Source of the DNA: Chloroflexi bacterium RBG_16_64_32
Lineage (GTDB): Bacteria > Chloroflexota > Dehalococcoidia > SM23-28-2 > RBG-16-64-32
Direction of reading: 5' to 3'
Assembly (NCBI GenBank): GCA_001795235.1
Contig: MGNZ01000156.1
Coordinates: 1 to 8,206 of the forward strand
Length of the DNA: 8,206 nucleotides
Below, piece by piece: positions 4,425-8,206 of this stretch (positions within the stretch are counted from its first letter, which is position 1; every line of letters starts with the position of its first letter). The notes beneath the pieces are model-generated. The model was not told where the DNA came from and searched no databases. It saw only the letters and a program-made list of their open reading frames with translations. The position numbers and the translations under genes were made by a program.

Positions 4425-5275
4425 GTCGTCGCCCTCCGCACCGCCTTAGCGATCGCTCTGCCGGTGGGCATGCTAACGCCGTTGCCGATGACCGACCGCT
4501 TGCCCTGCATCGTGAACGGCATCTCCGCCGTGAAGTCGCGCGGTAGCCCCATCGCCTCGCAGGCGTCCTCGATAGGCAGGACGCTCCCCATCCCTGGAAG
4601 TGGCCCGCCGCCTCTCTCCTTGCTCCGCACCCGTGCGCCGCTCGACGCTATGCGGGCATCGGCGACCACAGAACGGCGGCTGTGGGGCAGGCTGCCACCT
4701 TGGCCTTTGTCGCGGCTTCCTTGGCCGATGCGAGTGTCGGCCAGGACGCTCGTGCGCCGCTTCTCCTCGTAGGCGATACCAGAATCGCAGCCAAGAGTAG
4801 CCGGCCCGAGTTCGGGCCGCATCAGCGCCGCCCACTCGATGTCCAGCGCCTTCCCGTCCACCGTCCCGAAGCTGAACCGGCGCGGCCTCGGCTGCACGCC
4901 ACCGACCCACTTGTCGCGCACCATCTGGGGCTTCGTGACGTAGCCCTCGACGTGCGGAACGGGCGCGTCGGGCACGTTCTCCATCAGGAACCACGCCGGC
5001 TGCGCCTCCGCCACCACGCGCTCGAACTCCGGTATGAGGTTGCCGAAGCGAGGCTCGTGGCCGTTGTGCCGGATCAGGTGACGCAGGGCCGAGAACGCCT
5101 GGCACGGCGGCCCGCCGATGACGCCCTCGAACACGCCTGACAGTGGGTGGAACGCCCGCACGTCGCCGCCCCAGATTACATCCGGCCCGCGCACCACGCA
5201 GTAGCCCTCCTCCTCGAAGGCGCGGCCCAGCAAATCTATGCCGGGAAACACGGAGAGCACGAGGCCGTCGCTCAT
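4421..5275 (-). CDS. Phage C5-cytosine DNA methyltransferase (Dcm family)
   Basis: A 284-aa enzyme that transfers a methyl group from S-adenosylmethionine to C5 of cytosine in a target site. Motif I is at 7-20 (LSVFPGIDLLG), motif IV with the catalytic Cys58 at 54-62 (GGPPCQAFS), motif VI ENV at 99-101, motif VIII QPRPR at 128-132, and motif X-like GNGVSMPTGRAIAKAV near 264-279. The target-recognition part (~140-235) is short and contains two similar units. Motif I reads FPGID where the family normally has FxGxG, so the second glycine is lost. No restriction enzyme is adjacent, so this is probably a lone phage methyltransferase that protects or marks phage DNA. ATG 5275 overlaps the previous stop by ATGA. 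Confidence 0.88.
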   Translation of the reverse strand: MSDGLVLSVFPGIDLLGRAFEEEGYCVVRGPDVIWGGDVRAFHPLSGVFEGVIGGPPCQAFSALRHLIRHNGHEPRFGNLIPEFERVVAEAQPAWFLMENVPDAPVPHVEGYVTKPQMVRDKWVGGVQPRPRRFSFGTVDGKALDIEWAALMRPELGPATLGCDSGIAYEEKRRTSVLADTRIGQGSRDKGQGGSLPHSRRSVVADARIASSGARVRSKERGGGPLPGMGSVLPIEDACEAMGLPRDFTAEMPFTMQGKRSVIGNGVSMPTGRAIAKAVRRATT

Positions 5276-5427
5276 CGCAGCACCACCACCGGCGGGTCCG
5301 GCGCCGGGGTCGACCAGTACGCTATCGCCAGCGGCGCCAAACGATTGGCCAGCGACACGTCCGCCAGCCCCTCACGACGCAGCCAGCGCCAGATCGCATA
5401 CGCCGCCGACGCGCGCTCCAGGTCCAT
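5272..5427 (-). CDS. Small 51-aa protein, unknown function
   Basis: Starts MDLERASAAYAIWRWLRREG, an amphipathic helix, followed by LANRLAPLAIAYW and a Pro-rich, hydrophobic tail (PAPDPPVVVLR). I prefer ATG 5427, which has GAGGA seven bases upstream; a GTG at 5457 would add ten acidic residues. The stop overlaps the methyltransferase start by ATGA, so it is coupled to it. I recognise no family, and the order of helices is too short to assign a fold. Confidence 0.55.
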   Translation of the reverse strand: MDLERASAAYAIWRWLRREGLADVSLANRLAPLAIAYWSTPAPDPPVVVLR

Positions 5428-5489
5428 TACGTCATCCTCGCTTTCAAGATGCGCCACGCGAACGCCGCCTGCTTAGGTCACCGTCACCC

Positions 5490-5732
5490 TTACCGCGCCC
5501 TCCGCGTCGCCGGCCAGGTCCGGCCGTAGTACGGCTGGTGGCCGTTGCGCCGCTGGTGCGCCGGCGAGCGTGCCGGCTGCGACAGGTAGGCCGTGGAGGA
5601 AGCTATCGCCAGCAGCCCGCCCACGAAGGCGAGCAGCGGTAGAGTCCCCTGCGCGCCCCAGGCTATCCGCGCCATCCAGTACGCCTCCCACAGCAGCCCG
5701 GTCAACATGATCGCCGTCGCTAAACCTCGCAT
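5490..5732 (-). CDS. Small two-helix membrane protein (80 aa)
   Basis: The protein begins MRGLATAIMLTGLLWEAYWM and has two probable transmembrane helices, about residues 5-24 and 30-50, joined by a short turn (AWGAQGT). A basic, polar C-terminal tail of about 28 residues follows (rich in Arg, Gln, His), probably cytoplasmic. The start is well supported: AGGGGAGGA lies seven bases before the ATG. A longer reading in another frame (5473-5781) begins with a hydrophobic stretch but becomes Arg/Gly/Ala-rich, as expected of a shadow frame. Two helices with a basic tail are shared by holin-like and superinfection proteins, but its place among early genes does not favour lysis. Function unknown. Confidence 0.62.
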   Translation of the reverse strand: MRGLATAIMLTGLLWEAYWMARIAWGAQGTLPLLAFVGGLLAIASSTAYLSQPARSPAHQRRNGHQPYYGRTWPATRRAR

Positions 5733-5804
5733 CGAATTGTCCTCCCCTGATCCCGCCGATCCCCGCCAGCAGCAGCGCCACCGCGAGGCCGACGAGGACG
5801 GTCC

Positions 5805-5897
5805 TCAGACGCGATCCCCGCTGCTAGGCTCCGCCGCCGCAGCTACCGTGATTTCCTCCTCCGTCCATTCCTTCGATTGCTCTCGGCTCGTGGCCAT
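5805..5897 (-). CDS. 30-aa acidic micro-ORF
   Basis: Encodes MATSREQSKEWTEEEITVAA and ten more residues, ending EPSSGDRV. Its ATG follows the previous stop with one base between (TGAGATG), and GGAG lies about twelve bases upstream. It is hydrophilic and acidic with one probable short helix. Position supports it more than content does; it could be a coupling peptide. The 72 bases from here to the membrane-protein start hold no clear gene. Confidence 0.4.
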   Translation of the reverse strand: MATSREQSKEWTEEEITVAAAAEPSSGDRV

Positions 5898-5898
5898 C

Positions 5899-6177
5899 TC
5901 AGCTAGCCGCTCCAGTTTGGCCCAGCCGCTGCACCTTCTCCGCGAGCGATTCCTCCGTCCTTCGCTGCGCCTGAAGGTCGCGCCGAGTCTGTTGAATCTC
6001 ACGCCGAAGAGACTTCAACTCGGCAACAAGTTCAGGTAGGGCGTGCTCGCAGAGGTATAGCGCCGCCGCCGCCCCGAAGTTCGTATCCCCAGCGACACCG
6101 CTCTTGATAGCCTCGAACTGCTCCGTGAGTTGCTGAAGATTCTTAGCCCGCCGCAAGACCCTCACTGTCTTAGCCAT
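5899..6177 (-). CDS. 92-aa protein with C-terminal coiled coil, unknown function
   Basis: Starts MAKTVRVLRRAKNLQQLTEQF. A globular N-terminal half (about 1-55, containing FGAAAALYLCEHALPEL) is followed by a long charged helix from about 56 to 88 (LKSLRREIQQTRRDLQAQ, then RRTEESLAEKVQRL) with heptad-like leucines, which suggests a coiled coil and self-association. The ATG at 6177 has AGGGGA seven bases upstream and follows the preceding stop by 20 bases. The in-frame extension to 6270 is a low-complexity Arg/Ala run that overlaps the previous gene and is rejected. I recognise no family. Confidence 0.65.
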   Translation of the reverse strand: MAKTVRVLRRAKNLQQLTEQFEAIKSGVAGDTNFGAAAALYLCEHALPELVAELKSLRREIQQTRRDLQAQRRTEESLAEKVQRLGQTGAAS

Positions 6178-6197
6178 TTCAGTGTCCCCTTTCGCCG

Positions 6198-7097
6198 CTA
6201 GCCTCCGCCGCCGCCTTTGCCTTCGCCCGGCGCGGCTGGCGGCTCGTCCTCCGGCAGCGGAGCCTTCCACGGCGGCTCCTCCTGGCCCGTCAGGACGCGC
6301 GTCATGAATTCCCAGGCGCCGTCCGTCCCGCGCCCATCGACGGCCAACAGCCGGCCATGCTCCGATAGTGCGTGGCAGGCACTCGGATCGCCGTCCTTGT
6401 GGTTGCCCTTGCCGCCACAGGGGAGCCGCAGCCGCGCATGGATCGCCGAGAGCGTCGTCAGGCCCATGTCGGCAGCCGTGGCGAAGAAGCGGCGTCGGGC
6501 CTCATCGGACTGCACCCGCTCCCTGGGCGGCGGCTTCGCTTCCTTCGTACCCGCCTTCTGAGCGCCCTTAGTCTCAGTCGGGCCGACCTGCCTGACCTGC
6601 CCCGCTTTCGTCGCCAGGGCGATCACGCGGGCCTTCAGCTTGTCGTCCAGCAGCTTCCCCTTGGCGTTTCGGGCGGCCTTAGAAAGCGCCTTCTCGAACG
6701 CGAACTGGTCCGTGTACCAGCGGTTCTTGTTCTTGCTCCACTTGAGCTTCCCCTCACGCTTCGAGCCGAGGGCGGTATCGACCAGGATTTCGCGGCCATC
6801 GTCGGCGACGAGGTAGCGCCCGGCCTCCACCGTGCCATAGAAGGCATCGTCGTTCTCGCGCCAGTCGTGCCGGATGATCCTGATCGCCTCTCCGTGCCGG
6901 CCTGACTCGCGGCAGGCCTGCTCGACGCCGGCGATGCTCAGCCCCGTGACCTCCTGCCCGTCCTGCGTGAAGCGGTACGCCCAAGTGGCGACGGCGCGGC
7001 CCTGCAGCTCCGCGACGATCAGGTCGTCATCTAAGCCATCGAAGGTGATGAGAGCTAGGCTCTGCGAGTCCACGGCGATGGCATCGGCGCTGCTCAC
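6198..7097 (-). CDS. 299-aa phage protein, possible Rad52-like single-strand annealing protein
   Basis: Not recognised with certainty. The N-terminal domain (about 14-165) has a compact strand/helix pattern: LALITFDGLDDDLIVAEL, then ATWAYRFTQDGQEVTGLSIA, an extended hairpin (AFYGTVEAGRYLVADDGREI), and a Lys-rich segment ending in FAFEKALSKAARNAKGKLL. That order, an early W-x-Y strand, a long beta hairpin and a final basic helix with 'KA..+A.RNA', is what one sees in phage annealing proteins of the Rad52/Erf type, which bind single-stranded DNA in rings for recombination. Residues 166-195 are a Lys/Pro linker. A C-terminal domain (~197-270, RRRFFATAADMGL) ends in a Gly/Pro tail. GTG 7097 overlaps the previous stop by GTGA, favouring it over the longer reading to 7277. 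Confidence 0.72.
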   Translation of the reverse strand: MSSADAIAVDSQSLALITFDGLDDDLIVAELQGRAVATWAYRFTQDGQEVTGLSIAGVEQACRESGRHGEAIRIIRHDWRENDDAFYGTVEAGRYLVADDGREILVDTALGSKREGKLKWSKNKNRWYTDQFAFEKALSKAARNAKGKLLDDKLKARVIALATKAGQVRQVGPTETKGAQKAGTKEAKPPPRERVQSDEARRRFFATAADMGLTTLSAIHARLRLPCGGKGNHKDGDPSACHALSEHGRLLAVDGRGTDGAWEFMTRVLTGQEEPPWKAPLPEDEPPAAPGEGKGGGGG

Positions 7098-7429
7098 GCC
7101 GCACCGCCCTTCTCCAGCAGTGCCAGCGCCTCTTCGCGGGTGAGCTTCTGGACGCCCAGCGGTGCCGCAAGGAAGTAGTCGAGTTCGCCATTCTGCCGCG
7201 TCCAGACTTCGCCGCCGCCGTAGGCATAGCCGACGAACTTGTCGCGTTCCTTGACGACAAAGAGCACACGCCCCCAATCGCCGGGTAGCGACACGTAGGC
7301 CTTCCCCGGCTGTTGGCGGGCAAGCCCTTCAAGGTGACTCAGGAACGCCTCTGGTTGGAGCTTCGCGCCCAGCTCGCGCCGGGCGGCCCCGATGTCTTCG
7401 AGCATCGCCGGCACGTCGTCGGCCCTCAC
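7094..7429 (-). CDS. 111-aa protein, unknown function
   Basis: An N-terminal helical part (about 1-38; MLEDIGAARRELGAKL is clear) is followed by a beta-rich centre (KAYVSLPGDWGRVLFVVK, then FVGYAYGGGEVW) and a short C-terminal helix (LTREEALALLEKG). The pattern suggests a small alpha/beta fold, but I recognise no family and see no catalytic motif. GTG 7429 overlaps the preceding stop by GTGA and has AGGAGAGG six bases upstream; ATG 7405 in the same frame is an alternative. Its own stop overlaps the next start by GTGA, so it is coupled to the 299-aa gene. Confidence 0.65.
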   Translation of the reverse strand: MRADDVPAMLEDIGAARRELGAKLQPEAFLSHLEGLARQQPGKAYVSLPGDWGRVLFVVKERDKFVGYAYGGGEVWTRQNGELDYFLAAPLGVQKLTREEALALLEKGGAA

Positions 7430-7779
7430 GACGCCCTCTCCTGCGCCTTGGCGATAGCGGAGCGGGCCTGGCAGGAAGCACAGGGGCCATCCAGTGGGCA
7501 GGTTGGCTCTGAGTGTGTCGCCTTTGTACGTAGCAGCCGCTCCAGCGCCGCCAGCAGGTCGGGTGCGGCGGCGATCAGCGGCTGGTTGCAGGGCGCTACA
7601 GTTTCACAGATGAGGTAGCCGCCGTAGAAGGTCGTGTCCTCAGTACCCTCGACGCCGTCGGCGATGGGGACGTCGGCGACAATGCCGCCATGCGCGCCGA
7701 TGCGCCATGGTCCCAGTGTGTGCTGGGCTTTCGCCGACTCCGGCGGTGGGGTAGACTCGCTATCAGGGATGGTACTCAT
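7426..7779 (-). CDS. 117-aa early phage protein with HTLGPW and APDLLAALE motifs
   Basis: Residues 20-36 (HTLGPWRIGAHGGIVAD) and 52-82 (YGGYLICETVAPCNQPL, then IAAAPDLLAALERLL) match a very common family of small phage early proteins that share 'HT.GPW' and 'N..LIAAAPDLLAALE'; its function is not established. The C-terminus has CPLDGPCASCQA, three close Cys that could hold a metal, perhaps with C64. The Pro/Ser-rich first 19 residues are probably disordered. ATG 7779 is preceded by AAGGAC, a fair ribosome site, and is the first supported gene of the leftward run. Its stop overlaps the next start by GTGA. Confidence 0.75.
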   Translation of the reverse strand: MSTIPDSESTPPPESAKAQHTLGPWRIGAHGGIVADVPIADGVEGTEDTTFYGGYLICETVAPCNQPLIAAAPDLLAALERLLRTKATHSEPTCPLDGPCASCQARSAIAKAQERAS

Positions 7780-7844
7780 ACTACCGTCCTTTCTCAGGCC
7801 GGGACGTTCAGCGCGTCGCGGCCTGTCTTCGTCTGCGGGATAGT

Positions 7845-7880
7845 GCGGGCGGGGGAGACGCGACTCAAGCCCCCGCCCGC
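7845..7880. repeat. Perfect 11-bp GC inverted repeat upstream of the first early gene
   Basis: GCGGGCGGGGG (7845-7855) and CCCCCGCCCGC (7870-7880) pair perfectly around a 14-base loop. As RNA on either strand this would be very stable. No T tract follows it in either direction, so it is not a standard rho-independent terminator. Confidence 0.55.
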
Positions 7881-7921
7881 AGCCGGTGGTTGCGGCCCGC
7901 GGAGTGAGCCGTCACAGCGGG

Positions 7922-8001
7922 CCAGGTCCTCAGTCAGATGCGGCAAGCCTATACGACGGGGGTGCGGCGATGAGACTGTGCTTGACTGACTGAGGGCCTG
8001 G
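7922..8001. repeat. Long inverted repeat, 15 of 16 bp paired, about 48-base loop
   Basis: CCAGGTCCTCAGTCAG (7922-7937) and CTGACTGAGGGCCTGG (7986-8001) pair with one mismatch. Inside, CAAGC (7944-7948) and GCTTG (7980-7984) continue the stem after a bulge. This is far more pairing than expected by chance in unconstrained sequence, and it suggests a structured RNA or a large dyad binding site. Confidence 0.6.
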
Positions 8002-8016
8002 ATCGCGGTAGCGTTG

Positions 8017-8065
8017 GCGGGGGCCACCCCGCGCGCCCTTCCGTTGTTTGCCGGGAGGCCCCCGC
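8017..8065. repeat. Perfect 9-bp inverted repeat
   Basis: GCGGGGGCC (8017-8025) and GGCCCCCGC (8057-8065) pair perfectly around a 31-base loop. It is the third hairpin-forming element in the same gene-poor stretch. Taken alone it is weaker evidence, because the sequence is very GC-rich. Confidence 0.4.
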
Positions 8066-8206
8066 TGCAGTGTCCACCTACGACGCGCCCTGCCTCCTTT
8101 CTGTCGCTACTCGGCCGTCCGGCGCGGCGCAGAGAGCCGCCCGCCGTAGGAAGGAGAGCGGGGGCGGTCTGTGCCGCGCTGGAAAGCCGAACCGCGAGCT
8201 GCGTCA

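Larger units (their letters stand above)
7780..8206. other. Right-hand stretch with no convincing gene
   Basis: These 427 bases hold the ribosome site of the 7779 gene, three strong inverted repeats and no protein I can defend. On the minus strand one frame is open from the right edge to 7794, but its translation is Arg/Gly/Pro/Ser-rich, crosses all three repeats and shows no domain. A second minus frame, open from the edge to a TAG at about 8105, could be the tail of an upstream gene; AAAGGAGG follows it at about 8093-8100, but no start codon lies at a usable distance. On the plus strand AGGAAGGAG near 8149-8157 precedes a GTG at 8171 (VPRWKAEPRAAS...), too short to judge. I see no consensus promoter. 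Confidence 0.4.

Noticed and set aside
5473..5781. 102-codon minus-strand reading that begins with a hydrophobic stretch (ALLLAGIGG)
   Set aside because: It overlaps the better-supported membrane protein at 5490-5732, which has a strong ribosome site; beyond the first 20 residues it is Arg/Gly/Ala-rich like other shadow frames here.
7845..7880. Rho-independent terminator
   Set aside because: The stem is strong, but no T tract follows on either strand.
7794..8027. 77-codon minus-strand reading before the first early gene
   Set aside because: It crosses two inverted repeats and part of a third, has a Pro/Ser/Arg-rich translation without a domain, and no clear ribosome site for its GTG. Kept only as a possibility in the region note.
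1..8206. Transposase, integrase, tRNA or rRNA genes
   Set aside because: I looked on both strands and saw no such protein motifs and no cloverleaf or rRNA-like sequence.

Overview
The window is GC-rich throughout, and every gene I can support lies on the minus strand, read from right to left. It looks like part of a double-stranded DNA bacteriophage or prophage of a high-GC host. The evidence is a RecA-fold RepA-type replicative ATPase, a phage-type C5 cytosine methyltransferase, a chain of tiny overlapping cysteine-rich ORFs, an HNH endonuclease, an HK97 gp10-like protein and the N-terminus of a terminase small subunit at the left edge. The terminase resembles those I know from actinophages and related high-GC phages. 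The host cannot be fixed from the sequence; an actinobacterium or Chloroflexota member would fit.

Layout in order of transcription. (1) 8206-7780: no convincing gene, but three strong inverted repeats, probably a structured leader, RNA or control region. (2) 7779-5272: small early genes, including a 117-aa phage protein with an APDLLAALE motif, a 111-aa unknown, a 299-aa protein that may be a Rad52-like annealing protein, a 92-aa coiled-coil protein, a 30-aa peptide, an 80-aa two-helix membrane protein and a 51-aa unknown. (3) 5275-2512: cytosine methyltransferase, a 23-aa ORF, three consecutive Cys-rich mini-proteins and the 420-aa RepA-like ATPase, joined by an unbroken chain of 4-nt stop/start overlaps. 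(4) 2511-2318: a non-coding spacer with eight CGTACG hexamers in two clusters, an 11-bp inverted repeat, a 16-bp perfect palindrome and a nine-C run; a possible origin or operator. (5) 2317-1695: a VRR-NUC nuclease fragment cut off before its catalytic core, overlapping an unrecognised 161-aa protein. (6) 1674-1586: a consensus-like promoter followed at once by two hairpins, the second ending in a U tract. (7) 1580-1: a zinc-ribbon protein, a 52-aa ORF, HNH endonuclease, gp10-like protein and terminase small subunit, a packaging-type module with its own promoter.

Many genes overlap by ATGA, GTGA, TTGA, TAATG or TGATG, which implies translational coupling. I used these junctions to choose starts and to recover genes of 23, 46, 52 and 53 aa. 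The probable division of labour is: right-hand genes for early functions, recombination, DNA modification and replication; left-hand genes for packaging and head completion, under a separately controlled promoter.
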